Source of the DNA: Leisingera methylohalidivorans DSM 14336
Lineage (GTDB): Bacteria; Pseudomonadota; Alphaproteobacteria; Rhodobacterales; Rhodobacteraceae
DNA length: 64,000 bases
Direction: 5' to 3'
Assembly: GCF_000511355.1 (NCBI RefSeq)
Contig: NC_023135.1
Span: 3,126,371-3,190,370 of the forward strand
Shown: piece after piece, positions 8,970 to 18,838 of the stretch
How positions within the stretch are numbered: position 1 is the stretch's first letter
How the letters are laid out: each line of letters starts with the position of its first letter
Position numbers and translations under genes: made by a program
The notes under the pieces: generated by a model
What the model was told of the DNA's origin: nothing
Seen by the model: the letters and a program-made list of their open reading frames with translations, nothing else
The model's database searches: none

Positions 8970-10136
8970 TTATTCCTGCCAGCAGCCGCCGAAATCCTGC
9001 GGCACCAGCAGATTATGGCGGCCCAGCGCCCCGACCGAGCGTTCACCGCACAGCGCCATGGTGGTGTCCAGTTCCTTGCGAATCACCTCCAGCGCCTCGG
9101 TGACGCCTTTCTGGCCCCTCGCGCCCAGCCCATAGACAAAGGCGCGGCCGATCATGGTGCCGGTGGCGCCCAGCGCCAGCGCCTTCAGCACGTCCTGGCC
9201 GGAGCGGATGCCGCTGTCCAGATGCACCTCGACGTCACCGCCGACCGCATCCATGATCTGTGGCAGCATCCGGATCGAGCTCAGCGCCCCGTCCAGCTGC
9301 CGCCCGCCATGGTTCGACACGACGATGGCGTCGGCGCCAAGCTTGGCGGCCATGCGGGCATCCTCGGCGTCCAGGATGCCCTTCAGGATCACCTTGCCGC
9401 CCCACATCTCCATCAGCTTTCCGATCTTGCCCCAGTCCAGTGACGGATCGAACTGCTCGGCCGTCCAGACGCCCAGCTGCGAGGTATCCGAGACGCCCTG
9501 CACATGGCCGACGATATTGCCGAAATTGCGCCGCTTGGCGCCCAGCATCTGCAGGCCCCAGGCCCATTTTGTCATCAGGTTGGCAATGGTTTTCGGGGTC
9601 AGCTTCGGCGGCGCGGACAAACCGTTTTTCAGATCCTTGTGGCGCTGCCCCAGGATCTGCAGGTCCAGCGTGATCACCAGCGCCGAGCATTTCGCATCCT
9701 TGGCCCGCTGGATCAGGCGGCGGATATAATCCTCGTCCTTCATGGTATAAAGCTGAAACCAGAACGGCTTGCCGGTCGCCTCCGCCACCTCCTCGATCGA
9801 GTTGATCGACATAGTCGACAGCGTGAAGGGCACGCCGAAGTCCTCGGCCGCCCGCGCCGCCTTGATCTCGCCATCGGCGTGCTGCATCCCCGTCAGCCCC
9901 ACCGGCGCCAGCGCCACTGGCATCGCCACGTCCTGGCCGATCATCCGGCTGGCGGTCGTGCGGCCGGACATATCCACCGCCACCCGCTGGCGCAGGCGGA
10001 TCTGCTCGAAATCCGAGGTATTCTCGCGGAAGGTCTGCTCGGTCCAGCTGCCGCTTTCGGCATAATCGAAAAACATCCGCGGCACGCGGCGTTCGTAGAT
10101 GCGCTTCAGGTCGTCGATATTGGTGATCACCGGCAC
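8970..10136 (-). CDS. lldD: FMN-dependent L-lactate dehydrogenase
   Basis: The protein has 388 residues and belongs to the alpha-hydroxy-acid dehydrogenase family, which oxidises L-lactate to pyruvate at the membrane and passes electrons to quinone. The catalytic region SNHGGRQLDGA contains the active-site His and Arg, and the FMN/phosphate segment near the C-terminus (DSGIRSGQDVLKALALGA) is intact. I place the start at GTG 10136 (reading V-P-V-I-T-N) because GGGAGA lies about 8 bases upstream of it. The in-frame ATG at 10157 would place that site inside the gene. A perfect palindrome stands just upstream. The gene is monocistronic in appearance, with trpA upstream on the same strand but separated by a terminator. 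Confidence 0.93.
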   Translation of the reverse strand: MPVITNIDDLKRIYERRVPRMFFDYAESGSWTEQTFRENTSDFEQIRLRQRVAVDMSGRTTASRMIGQDVAMPVALAPVGLTGMQHADGEIKAARAAEDFGVPFTLSTMSINSIEEVAEATGKPFWFQLYTMKDEDYIRRLIQRAKDAKCSALVITLDLQILGQRHKDLKNGLSAPPKLTPKTIANLMTKWAWGLQMLGAKRRNFGNIVGHVQGVSDTSQLGVWTAEQFDPSLDWGKIGKLMEMWGGKVILKGILDAEDARMAAKLGADAIVVSNHGGRQLDGALSSIRMLPQIMDAVGGDVEVHLDSGIRSGQDVLKALALGATGTMIGRAFVYGLGARGQKGVTEALEVIRKELDTTMALCGERSVGALGRHNLLVPQDFGGCWQE

Positions 10137-10158
10137 CGGAGTCTCTCCCGCTTTCATC

Positions 10159-10177
10159 TGGTAAAGTTTCTTTACCA
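10159..10177. promoter_or_regulatory. Palindromic candidate operator upstream of lldD
   Basis: There is a perfect inverted repeat, TGGTAAAG-TTT-CTTTACCA, with its edge 22 bases from the GTG start of lldD. TGGT...ACCA ends resemble sites of FadR-subfamily GntR regulators, to which LldR belongs, although the internal spacing is longer than the classical one. No lldR gene is in the window. Function is inferred from symmetry and position. Confidence 0.5.
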
Positions 10178-10230
10178 ATCCACCCCAGCAAAAGCAACGG
10201 CACCGATGCCGCACCCCTTGAGACGCAAAA

Positions 10231-10250
10231 ACCGCACCCGAAGGCGCGGT
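10231..10250 (-). terminator. Rho-independent terminator downstream of trpA
   Basis: On the minus strand an 8-bp stem (ACCGCGCC/GGTGCGGT, one G-T pair) is closed by a stable TTCG tetraloop and followed by TTTT. It lies about 110 bases after the trpA stop and upstream of the lldD promoter region, so it separates the two transcripts. Confidence 0.75.
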
Positions 10251-10360
10251 TTTCTGACCTTTAGTGCTGCAGATTTCGAAGTTCCGCACCGCCCGCGGGC
10301 AGGCGATGCCCTCAACGTTCCGCAACTGGAAGCAATGCCAGGACTGCACGAAGCAGAGGC

Positions 10361-11152
10361 TCAGCCCTTGTGCGCGCCGTCGGCCAGCGATTTCACAAAG
10401 GCCAGAACCTCGGCCGGAGATTTCCCCGAGGCAATCTGGCTGACAATCGCGCTGCCCACCACCGCGCCATCCGCGACCGAGGCGATCTTCTCCGCCTTCT
10501 CCGGCGTGTTGATGCCAAAGCCCACGATGATCGGCAGGTCGGTGGCCGCCTTGATCCGCGCCACCTCGGGGCCGACGTCGCCGGCCTCGGCCTCGGCTGC
10601 GCCGGTGATGCCGGTGATCGACACGTAATAGACAAAGCCGGAGGTGTTCTGCAGTACCTTGGGCAGGCGCGCGTCGTCGGTGGTGGGGGTGGCCAGGCGG
10701 ATGAAGTTCAGCCCCGCTTTCTGGGCAGGGATGCACAGCTCTTCATCCTCTTCCGGCGGCAGGTCCACCACGATCAGCCCGTCGATGCCCGCGGCCTTGG
10801 CATCGTCCAAAAACTTGTCCACGCCGCGGTTGTAGATCGGGTTGTAATAGCCCATCAGCACGATCGGGGTGGTGTCGTCGTCCTTGCGGAAGTCGGCGGC
10901 CAGCTGCAGCGTCCGCTCCAGCGTCATGCCGCCGTCCAGCGCCCGCTGCCCGGCCAGCTGAATGGTCGGCCCGTCTGCCATCGGATCGGTAAACGGCAGG
11001 CCCAGCTCGATGATGTCCACACCCGCGGCCGGCAATCCCTTCACCACCTCGAGCGAGGTTTCATAGTCCGGGTCGCCCGCCATCACATAAGTGACAAAGG
11101 CTTTCTTTCCGGCGGCTTTCAGGTCGGCGAATTTGGCATCAATGCGGGTCAT
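10361..11152 (-). CDS. trpA: Tryptophan synthase alpha chain
   Basis: The protein has 263 residues. It cleaves indole-3-glycerol phosphate to indole and glyceraldehyde-3-phosphate, and indole is channelled to TrpB. The catalytic Glu and Asp lie in the segment [14 protein letters not shown]. The loop 6 region, the [12 protein letters not shown] motif and the phosphate-binding [10 protein letters not shown] are all present. It is separated from trpB by the oppositely oriented ychF and DUF2237 genes (about 2.5 kb), so the trp genes are dispersed here instead of forming trpFBA. Confidence 0.97.
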   Translation of the reverse strand: MTRIDAKFADLKAAGKKAFVTYVMAGDPDYETSLEVVKGLPAAGVDIIELGLPFTDPMADGPTIQLAGQRALDGGMTLERTLQLAADFRKDDDTTPIVLMGYYNPIYNRGVDKFLDDAKAAGIDGLIVVDLPPEEDEELCIPAQKAGLNFIRLATPTTDDARLPKVLQNTSGFVYYVSITGITGAAEAEAGDVGPEVARIKAATDLPIIVGFGINTPEKAEKIASVADGAVVGSAIVSQIASGKSPAEVLAFVKSLADGAHKG

Positions 11153-11246
11153 GGGGCGGGCCTTTTATTCAGGTTTCCGCCATGGTGTGCCGAATGTTGG
11201 GCGGGAAATCAATCCCGGGCCGCCTGCAGGCCCGGGAATGCACCGG

Positions 11247-11744
11247 TCAGCGGCTCAGCGGAATGTGCCAGCGCAGCGTCAGCGAGTTCACGCCCGGGTT
11301 CTGATCCGCGGTCGAGGCGTTGGATTTATGGCTGAGCGCCAAGGACACCGCCTTGCCATTGTGAAACCGTTTGCCCACCGCCAGCAGGCTGCGGATTTCA
11401 AAGGCGGAACCCAGATCATTGCCGCGCGAGCTTTCGTGATAGGCGCCGGGCATCACGCTGGTCTCGATGAACCAGTCGTTGTTCAGGCCGATCACGCCGC
11501 TGATGCCGACACCGGCAAACACATCGCCGGCCTCCTGCACCTCCAGCGCGGCACCGAACCGCGCCGTCAGCAGCCGCCCCTCGTGGAACGGCGCATGCAG
11601 ATACTCGGCCGCAAACAGCGCGCTGTCCTCGGACCCCGCACGGGAGTAATTGGAATAGCCCAGCCCCAGCGTCACTTCCTGGGCCGCGGCAGGCATGGCA
11701 GTGGCAGCACAGAACGCTGCTGCCAGCAAAGCTGTCTGTTTCAT
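11247..11744 (-). CDS. Acyloxyacyl hydrolase / PagL-like lipid A 3-O-deacylase family protein
   Basis: The predicted protein has 165 residues. A signal peptide (about residues 1-21, ending in AAA before QE) is followed by alternating hydrophobic strands that fit an eight-stranded outer-membrane beta-barrel. Near the C-terminus the pattern LSHKSNASTADQNPGVN matches the PagL active-site block, with a His and Ser two residues apart (H-K-S). PagL enzymes remove the 3-O acyl chain from lipid A. The third triad residue (Glu) cannot be assigned with confidence by eye, so activity is inferred from the family. The gene is divergent from ychF, with a low-G+C intergenic region of about 200 bases. Confidence 0.8.
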   Translation of the reverse strand: MKQTALLAAAFCAATAMPAAAQEVTLGLGYSNYSRAGSEDSALFAAEYLHAPFHEGRLLTARFGAALEVQEAGDVFAGVGISGVIGLNNDWFIETSVMPGAYHESSRGNDLGSAFEIRSLLAVGKRFHNGKAVSLALSHKSNASTADQNPGVNSLTLRWHIPLSR

Positions 11745-11948
11745 TTCTTGCCCCTCGCAAATTTTTTTCTTTACCTAAGATATTTAAATCGGCTGGTTTT
11801 CCTAGTCACCTCACAAAAAAGCAACTTGCGGGCCTCCTGTGCGGCTCCGCACAGAGGGCGATTGCGGCACATCTGTCAGCCATCCTTGCCTTGCGCGCAA
11901 GCCCAATGCTGCCTAGAAGCGGCTCCCAAGTGGTATCAGGAGGCCGGT

Positions 11949-13046
11949 ATGGGCTTTAAGATGGGAATCGTCGGCCTGCCGAATGTTGGCAAATCGACGC
12001 TGTTCAATGCGCTCACCAAAACCGCCTCGGCGCAGGCGGCCAATTTTCCGTTCTGCACGATTGAGCCCAATGTGGGCGAAGTGGGGGTGCCGGACGCGCG
12101 TCTGGACAAGCTGGCAGCGATTGCCGGCTCCAAGCAGATCATCCCGACCCGGATGACATTTGTCGACATCGCCGGCCTGGTCAAAGGCGCGTCGCAGGGC
12201 GAGGGCCTGGGCAACCAGTTCCTGGCCAACATCCGTGAAACCGACGCGATTGCCCATGTGCTGCGCTGTTTTGAGGACGGCGACGTGACCCATGTGGACG
12301 GCCGTGTCGACCCGGTCGCGGACGCCGAGGTGATCGAGACCGAGCTGATGCTGTCGGACCTGGAAAGCATCGAAAAACGCCGCGCCAATCTGGTGCGCAA
12401 GCTGAAGGGTAACGACAAGGAAGCCCAGCAGCAGGACCGCCTGCTGGCCGCCGCCCAGGCGATGCTGGAGGACGGCAGGCCCGCCCGTCTGGTCGAGGTG
12501 GACGCCGAGGACGCCAAGGCCTGGAAGCTGCTGCAGCTGCTGACCACCAAGCCGGTGCTTTATGTCTGCAATGTGGGTGAATCGGAATCGGTCGAAGGCA
12601 ATGCGCATTCCGCCAAAGTGGCCGAAATGGCTGCAGCGCAGGGCAATTCCCATGTGATCATCTCCGCCCAGATCGAGGAAGAGATCAGCCAGCTGGAAGC
12701 GGAAGAAGCCCAGATGTTCCTGGAGGAGATGGGGCTGGAAGAGGCAGGTTTGGACCGGCTGATCCGTGCCGGTTATGAACTGCTGCATCTGGAGACCTAT
12801 TTCACCGTCGGCCCGAAAGAGGCCCGCGCCTGGACCATCCGCACCGGCACCGCGGCGCCGCAGGCGGCCGGGGTGATCCATGGCGATTTCGAGAAGGGTT
12901 TCATCCGCGCCGAGACCATCGCCTATGACGACTTCATCGCCTGCAACGGCGAACAAGGCGCCAAGGAAGCCGGCAAGATGCGCGCCGAAGGCAAAAGCTA
13001 TGTCGTGAAAGACGGCGACGTGCTGCACTTCCTGTTCAACACCTGA
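11949..13046 (+). CDS. ychF: Redox-regulated ATPase/GTPase YchF (OLA1 family)
   Basis: The protein has 365 residues and is an Obg-related P-loop NTPase that prefers ATP and associates with ribosomes. G1 is GLPNVGKST at residues 9-17, and the switch II segment is DIAGLVKGASQGEGLGNQFL. The G4 position is the non-canonical N-V-G-E, as expected for a YchF that has lost guanine specificity. A coiled-coil segment and the C-terminal TGS domain (AWTIRTGT, GVIHGDFEKGFIRAE) follow. The start at 11949 is the family start; longer upstream frames are spurious. A hairpin terminator follows. Confidence 0.96.
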   Translation: MGFKMGIVGLPNVGKSTLFNALTKTASAQAANFPFCTIEPNVGEVGVPDARLDKLAAIAGSKQIIPTRMTFVDIAGLVKGASQGEGLGNQFLANIRETDAIAHVLRCFEDGDVTHVDGRVDPVADAEVIETELMLSDLESIEKRRANLVRKLKGNDKEAQQQDRLLAAAQAMLEDGRPARLVEVDAEDAKAWKLLQLLTTKPVLYVCNVGESESVEGNAHSAKVAEMAAAQGNSHVIISAQIEEEISQLEAEEAQMFLEEMGLEEAGLDRLIRAGYELLHLETYFTVGPKEARAWTIRTGTAAPQAAGVIHGDFEKGFIRAETIAYDDFIACNGEQGAKEAGKMRAEGKSYVVKDGDVLHFLFNT

Positions 13047-13069
13047 GCCGGGTTGCCAGCCTGATTTTC

Positions 13070-13100
13070 ATCCGCCCGTCAGATCATCTGGCGGGCGGAT
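13070..13100 (+). terminator. Probable terminator downstream of ychF
   Basis: A hairpin with a 9-bp outer stem (ATCCGCCCG/CGGGCGGAT), one internal mismatch and a short inner CAG/CTG stem is followed by TGCATTTTG. It begins 23 bases after the ychF stop. Confidence 0.6.
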
Positions 13101-13220
13101 TGCATTTTGCGGCCTGCCGGGGCAATCCTATGCGCGCCGGACACTTCACGCCGGAATTACCGGGACCGGCAGCGCAATCGCGCTACCATTAACCCGCATG
13201 CGATATGGACAAGGTGCAGC

Positions 13221-13598
13221 ATGGAAAAAGATAACAGCATCAATGTTCTGGGCGGCCCGCTGGCGCCCTGCTCCACCGCGCCGGTGACCGGCTTCTTCCG
13301 CGATGGGCATTGCAACACCTGCACCGAGGATCACGGCAGCCACACGGTGTGCGTTGTGACCACCGCAGAGTTTCTGGCGTTCTCGAAATATGTTGGCAAC
13401 GACCTGTCCACCCCGCGGGCCGAGTTCGGCTTTGCCGGCCTGCAGCCCGGCGACCGCTGGTGCCTGTGCGCGGCGCGGTTCCTGCAGGCGGCGGATGAGG
13501 GCTGCGCCCCCAAGGTGCATCTTGAGGCCACCCATCAGCGGGCGCTGGAGATTGTGCCGCTTGGCATTCTGCAAAGCTATGCCGCCGACCCCGCCTGA
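13221..13598 (+). CDS. DUF2237 family protein
   Basis: The protein has 125 residues and no known activity. Recognisable features of the DUF2237 family are the N-terminal N-V-L-G-G-P-L-A-P-C-S block, FFRDGHCNTCTEDHGSHTVC with several Cys and His residues, TAEFLAFSKYVGNDLSTP, and a C-terminal GDRWCLCAARFLQA. The clustered Cys/His could bind metal, but this is only inference. The start ATG at 13221 precedes the conserved region; upstream sequence in frame is not conserved-looking. It stands alone between ychF and the convergent trpB. Confidence 0.85.
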   Translation: MEKDNSINVLGGPLAPCSTAPVTGFFRDGHCNTCTEDHGSHTVCVVTTAEFLAFSKYVGNDLSTPRAEFGFAGLQPGDRWCLCAARFLQAADEGCAPKVHLEATHQRALEIVPLGILQSYAADPA

Positions 13599-13625
13599 AG
13601 CGGCCTGAAGCGCCAACAACAAGAA

Positions 13626-13645
13626 AGGCGCCCCGCAGGGCGCCT
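13626..13645. terminator. Bidirectional terminator between DUF2237 gene and trpB
   Basis: A perfect 8-bp stem (AGGCGCCC/GGGCGCCT) with a CGCA loop is followed by GTTTTATTTT on the plus strand and TTTCTTGTT on the minus strand. It lies between two convergent genes and can end both. Confidence 0.8.
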
Positions 13646-13671
13646 GTTTTATTTTACCGGGCTGTCCGGTC

Positions 13672-14931
<1,260 letters not shown>

Positions 14932-15432
14932 GGTTCTTCCCTCTCTCGCAGCGCCCGCAATGACTATAGCGCACCGCAGGCCGGGTAAAGAGGACTTTGG
15001 CAAGCGGGTCCATCCGGCGAAGGCCGCTGCCCTGCCGGAAATTCTGATTGCTGCTGCTTGCTGCCGGTCCTGACCATCAGGAGGATAAAGTTGGCGGCGC
15101 CGCCAATAGGCGGAGGCGGGCGGGCGCATCCGCCCGCGTGCTAAACGTTGTCTCTGCACGGCCCCAATTGTCAGGGCCCTGTTCCTGGATGCCGGGGGTG
15201 TCAGGCCCGGCGGCGACCGCGATCAGGCACCACTATGGCAGAGCCGGTTTAAAAGGGGATGAGGGCAGCGTTCGCTGCCGGCGCAACACCCGGGCAGAGC
15301 CTCCGCAGGCCGGTGCCGCGCAGTGCGTATTTCAGGAAAGATGAAACTGCCGGCCAATCCGCCTTCCTCCTTCCCCGAACACTCGGAATCCGCCGCCCGC
15401 CCCTCGGGACAAGGGGCGGCGGCGCGGGAAGG
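14932..15432. other. Gene-free interval between trpF and trpB
   Basis: About 500 bases contain no credible gene. It contains one short GC hairpin (15120-15137, GCGGGCG-CATC-CGCCCGC) without a T-tract. I see no leader peptide with tandem Trp codons, so classical trp attenuation is not supported. Confidence 0.5.
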
Positions 15433-16086
15433 TCAGCCGCGGGCGGCCAATGCGGCCCTGGTGAAACATTCGATCAGCGCGGCATCCTTTTGTCCCGGCG
15501 CGGTTTCGACGCCGGAGGAGACATCCACCTGGCGGGCGCCGGTCATGCGGATCGCCTCGGCGACGTTGTCCGGGGTGAGCCCGCCGGCCAGCATCCAGGG
15601 TTTCTGCCAGTATTTGCGCCCCGCCAGCAGGCGCCAGTCAAACGCCAGGCCATTGCCGCCCGGCAGCGCCGCCTCCTTGGGGGGCTTGGCGTCGATCAGC
15701 AGCTGATCCGCCACCTGTTCATAGAGCGCAATCTGCGGAATGTCGGCGGCCTCGGCGATGCCCACCGCCTTCATCACCGGCAGGCCGTAGCGCGCGCGCA
15801 CGTCTGCGACCCGTTGCGGGCTTTCCCTGCCGTGGAGCTGCAGCATATCAAGCGGCACGGCAGCTGTGAGCGCATCAAGCTCGGCATCCGAAGCATTGAC
15901 GGTCAGCGCCACCTTGCACAGGCCGGCGGGGGCCTCGACAGCCAGAGCTGCGGCCTGTTCGATGCTGACGTTGCGCGGGGACTTGGGGAAAAACACAAAA
16001 CCGGCATAAACCGCCCCTGCCCCGGCCACGGCAGCAATATCCTGCGGTGCGCTGAGCCCGCAGATCTTGACCCGGATTTCTGTCAT
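15433..16086 (-). CDS. trpF: Phosphoribosylanthranilate isomerase
   Basis: The protein has 217 residues and converts phosphoribosyl-anthranilate to the carboxyphenylamino-deoxyribulose phosphate in tryptophan synthesis. The N-terminal VKICGL contains the catalytic Cys, and the catalytic Asp/phosphate region is in the C-terminal [28 protein letters not shown]. It follows the LapA-domain gene by only 7 bases and ihfB before that, so ihfB-lapA-trpF form one apparent operon. Confidence 0.97.
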   Translation of the reverse strand: MTEIRVKICGLSAPQDIAAVAGAGAVYAGFVFFPKSPRNVSIEQAAALAVEAPAGLCKVALTVNASDAELDALTAAVPLDMLQLHGRESPQRVADVRARYGLPVMKAVGIAEAADIPQIALYEQVADQLLIDAKPPKEAALPGGNGLAFDWRLLAGRKYWQKPWMLAGGLTPDNVAEAIRMTGARQVDVSSGVETAPGQKDAALIECFTRAALAARG

Positions 16087-16093
16087 GGCGGTG

Positions 16094-16444
16094 TCAGCCT
16101 GCGTCTTCCAGAAGCGCCAGGACTTCGTCTTTGCCTTCGTTCTTCTGCTTTTTCAGCCTGCTCACTTCGCGGTTCAGCCTGCGCGCCTCGCGCGCCTTCT
16201 GCGCCGCTTCGCTGCGGTGCTTGTGCTCGCGCAGCCATTCCCACAGGAAGCCGATCACCAGCCCGGCGACAACCCCGCCCAGCACCACCGCAAACAGCGG
16301 CAGCGCAACGGTGTAGTTAAACCCGAAAAGCTCAGCCAGTGCCGCGGGCATCAGCTTCAGCTCGACAAAAGAGCGGTTTGCAACGGCAACCGACACCAGC
16401 ACGATGGCCAGAGCCCCCAGAACCGCGTAGCGAATATAACGCAT
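16094..16444 (-). CDS. LapA-domain inner-membrane protein
   Basis: The protein has 116 residues with two transmembrane helices (about residues 5-25 and 43-68). A basic, charged C-terminal coiled-coil tail (about 70-105) would lie in the cytoplasm. The family (LapA/DUF1049) includes the lipopolysaccharide assembly protein A that works with LapB in controlling LpxC turnover. No lapB is nearby. The start codon overlaps the stop region of ihfB, which suggests translational coupling. Domain assignment is fair; function is inferred. Confidence 0.78.
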   Translation of the reverse strand: MRYIRYAVLGALAIVLVSVAVANRSFVELKLMPAALAELFGFNYTVALPLFAVVLGGVVAGLVIGFLWEWLREHKHRSEAAQKAREARRLNREVSRLKKQKNEGKDEVLALLEDAG

Positions 16445-16728
16445 CAGGCTTTCCCGTTCAGGCGGTCCCTCAAGAGCTTGCCAGTCTTGAAGAACGGCAC
16501 ATGTTTTTCCTCGACATGGACCGTTTCACCGGTGCGGGGATTGCGGCCGGTCCGCGAGTCCCGCTTCTTGACCGAAAAGGCGCCGAAGCCGCGCAGTTCA
16601 ACCCGGTCGCCGCGCGACATCGCATCGGTCACTTCCTCGAACACCGTGTTCACGATCCTCTCCACATCCCGCTGATACAGGTGCGGGTTTTCGTCTGCAA
16701 TCATCTGAATCAACTCAGAGCGGATCAT
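16444..16728 (-). CDS. ihfB: Integration host factor subunit beta
   Basis: The protein has 94 residues and belongs to the HU/IHF DNA-bending family. It has the N-terminal helical dimer part ([10 protein letters not shown]...), the [23 protein letters not shown] segment split by the DNA-intercalating proline arm, and a typical IHF-beta length. It pairs with IHF-alpha to bend DNA by about 160 degrees for transcription, recombination and phage integration. It is the first gene of the ihfB-lapA-trpF set. Confidence 0.96.
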   Translation of the reverse strand: MIRSELIQMIADENPHLYQRDVERIVNTVFEEVTDAMSRGDRVELRGFGAFSVKKRDSRTGRNPRTGETVHVEEKHVPFFKTGKLLRDRLNGKA

Positions 16729-17352
16729 GTTTTCTTCCCTCCCAGGCTGCCTGGTATGTTCTGGCTATTATTCTGAGAGTATAGGAAAAATTCTTGCAAG
16801 AGGGAACAAAATGCCGCGTGCATGACGGGTAAATCGGCGGGAGTTCACCGGAATTTCCCCTTTGAGGCTGCCATTTCGGAGCGGCAGACAGCCGCCGCGG
16901 CGCAGCATTCCCCGCTGCCAGGCGCGCCGCCCCGGTTTGATTCGGGCCGGCAAACAGCCGCCGGAGCACACAGGCAGCCGGGCCGGAGCAAGCAGTGCGA
17001 AAGCCGCGCCGGTGCGGCCTTTCCTGCGCCGCGGCACCTGCTGGGGCCAGTTGATTCCGTCCCCCTGGCCGGCTGGAAACCACGCCGTTCCCCGGCCCGG
17101 CAACGCGGGATGCGGCATTTGGCCGCCGCATACGCCGCATATGAAACTTTATTTCCACGAGGTGAAATATTTTTATTGTAAAGCGCTTCGTATCCGTCAT
17201 CCTTTCCTGGAACCGGGTGCGACCGAAAAACCGATCGGCCTGGTGCGTTTCGAACCGGCATGCTCTGCCCTTTGGCGGCAGCATAAGCCGGCCTGTCAAA
17301 GCTGGTGGCAAACAACCGGCAGAAAGACAAACCAACTTGGAGAAAACTAATA
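16729..17352. other. Long gene-free interval between ihfB and the Amt-like gene
   Basis: This divergent interval of 624 bases is very G+C-rich in its middle and A+T-rich at about 17140-17185. Several overlapping frames are open, but none resembles a protein. I looked for a sigma-54 GG-N10-GC promoter, expected for a nitrogen-controlled ammonium transporter, and found no convincing one. Confidence 0.5.
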
Positions 17353-18726
17353 ATGCTATTGGACGTGAGCACGATACACGCACAGCAAGTTACGCTGAAT
17401 TCCCTGGTACAGAATATTCTGTACGCTTCAGGGATCGTTGGAGCCATCCTGGTCGTCGTGGGCCTGCTGCTGATCGACGCAGGCACTGCACGGCGCAGAA
17501 ATCTTTTCAACTCGACGATTGAAAAGACGCTCGGGTTCTTCCTGGGGTTTGCGACCTACTACATCATCGGTTTTGGCCTGTGGGCCGGGCAATATTACAT
17601 CATGGAAGGCGCAACCATGATGGATTCCATCAAGGATTGGTGGCTTGGCGGCGCCCTGACCAATGCCATGGCGCATCATACCGATCCAGGAACCTTTCCG
17701 GGGCTGAACACCTTCCAGATTTTCATCTTCTTCCTGGCGGTGTTTGCCGGGATCATCAACATCCTGCTGCATTTCGCGGTGTCGGAGCGGATGAAGGCCT
17801 CGGCCTATTTCATCACCTGCATTGTCGCGACAGTGGTGTCTTCGGGCTTGAGCTGGGCCACCTGGGGGTCGGTCGGACCGCTGACCAATGCCGGGTTCCA
17901 TGACTTCTTCGGCGTCGGCTTTGTTTATCTTTTCCCCGCAGGCATGGCGCTGGTGTTCACCCCGAAACTGGGTGCGCGCCCCGGCATGATGGCGCCGCAT
18001 CCGCGGATCTCGGCCTATCTCGCCCCCAGCATCGGCCTGTGCGCCCCCGGCCTGCTGCTGATCTTTGCAGGTCTGCCGATGGTGATCCTGTCCTGCCTGT
18101 TCTTCTTTGACCCTGAAGCGCTGGCCGTCAGCATCACCATGGCCGATACCAGTGTCGGCATCGCGATCAACAACTACGCCCTGGTCTGGGCGGGCGGCGC
18201 GGTCACCGGCCTGCTGATCGCCTATACCACCGGCAAATACGCCTATACCCTGTTAGGACCGCTGGCGGGCTATGTTGCAGGCGCGTCCGGCTTTGATGTC
18301 TACCTGCCCTGGCAGGCCTTTGTTGTCGGGCTGGTGGCGCCCTTTGCCGCCTATGCGGTCTATGAGTTCACGCTGAAGCGCGGCATCGACGAGCACAAGC
18401 TGTTCCCGCTGTTCCTGGGCTCCGGCATCTTCGGCCTGGTCATGCTCGGCCTGTTCAAGGCCGGCACCCCGCGCGGCGGCTATTTCGGGATCGAGGACGG
18501 CGCCTATGCGTTCCAGCACGGGGAAATCTCGCTGGTGATGCAGCTGGCGGGCACCGCGGTCTGCATCGGCGCCGGTGTTGTCACCGCGCTGGTGCTGTCC
18601 TTTGTCCTGGAGCGGACCGTGGGCCTGCGGGTCTCCGAGGACGACCAGATCGACGGGCTGGACAGCAAGAACTGGGATCTGGAGCCCGATGTCGTCACCC
18701 ACGCGGACAGCGCGCAACGCGCCTGA
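17353..18726 (+). CDS. Divergent Amt/Rh-family membrane protein lacking the twin pore histidines
   Basis: This is a 457-residue polytopic membrane protein with about eleven hydrophobic segments. The Amt family is recognisable from the SERMKASAY block, the overall helix pattern and the C-terminal GLRVSEDDQIDGLD motif, which is diagnostic of AmtB tails that contact GlnK. By eye the first twin-histidine position (V-V-H in AmtB) is Tyr192 in GVGFVYLFPAG. The second (F-G-V-H-G) is Phe354 in LFPLFLGSG. Both conduct NH4+ in AmtB, so transport may differ or be absent. No glnK lies next to it. A strong terminator follows. Orthology to amtB should not be assumed. Confidence 0.8.
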   Translation: MLLDVSTIHAQQVTLNSLVQNILYASGIVGAILVVVGLLLIDAGTARRRNLFNSTIEKTLGFFLGFATYYIIGFGLWAGQYYIMEGATMMDSIKDWWLGGALTNAMAHHTDPGTFPGLNTFQIFIFFLAVFAGIINILLHFAVSERMKASAYFITCIVATVVSSGLSWATWGSVGPLTNAGFHDFFGVGFVYLFPAGMALVFTPKLGARPGMMAPHPRISAYLAPSIGLCAPGLLLIFAGLPMVILSCLFFFDPEALAVSITMADTSVGIAINNYALVWAGGAVTGLLIAYTTGKYAYTLLGPLAGYVAGASGFDVYLPWQAFVVGLVAPFAAYAVYEFTLKRGIDEHKLFPLFLGSGIFGLVMLGLFKAGTPRGGYFGIEDGAYAFQHGEISLVMQLAGTAVCIGAGVVTALVLSFVLERTVGLRVSEDDQIDGLDSKNWDLEPDVVTHADSAQRA

Positions 18727-18743
18727 TCCTCTTTGCAAATGTG

Positions 18744-18773
18744 AAAGGCCCCGGCATCTGCCGGGGCCTTTTT
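18744..18773. terminator. Strong terminator after the Amt-like gene
   Basis: An uninterrupted stem of about 12 bp (AAAGGCCCCGGC/GCCGGGGCCTTT) has an ATCT loop and is followed by TTTTT. It lies 17 bases past the stop codon. Confidence 0.88.
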
Positions 18774-18838
18774 CGTTCGCGGTCCTGAACACGGCGGAAT
18801 CTGCTATACTCGGCCGCATCAACAGAGAGGAGACCAGC

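Noticed and set aside
11091..11948. Upstream extension of ychF
   Set aside because: The GTPase motif starts a few residues after 11949, and the extension overlaps the divergent PagL-like gene.
15120..15137. GC hairpin in the trpF-trpB interval as attenuator
   Set aside because: It has no T-tract and no Trp-rich leader peptide was found.
15259..16320. 353-codon plus-strand frame opposite trpF
   Set aside because: Shadow of trpF and the LapA-domain gene, with no domain of its own.
16845..17510. Minus-strand frame between ihfB and the Amt-like gene
   Set aside because: Composition is low-complexity and it overlaps the start of the Amt-like gene; no family resemblance.
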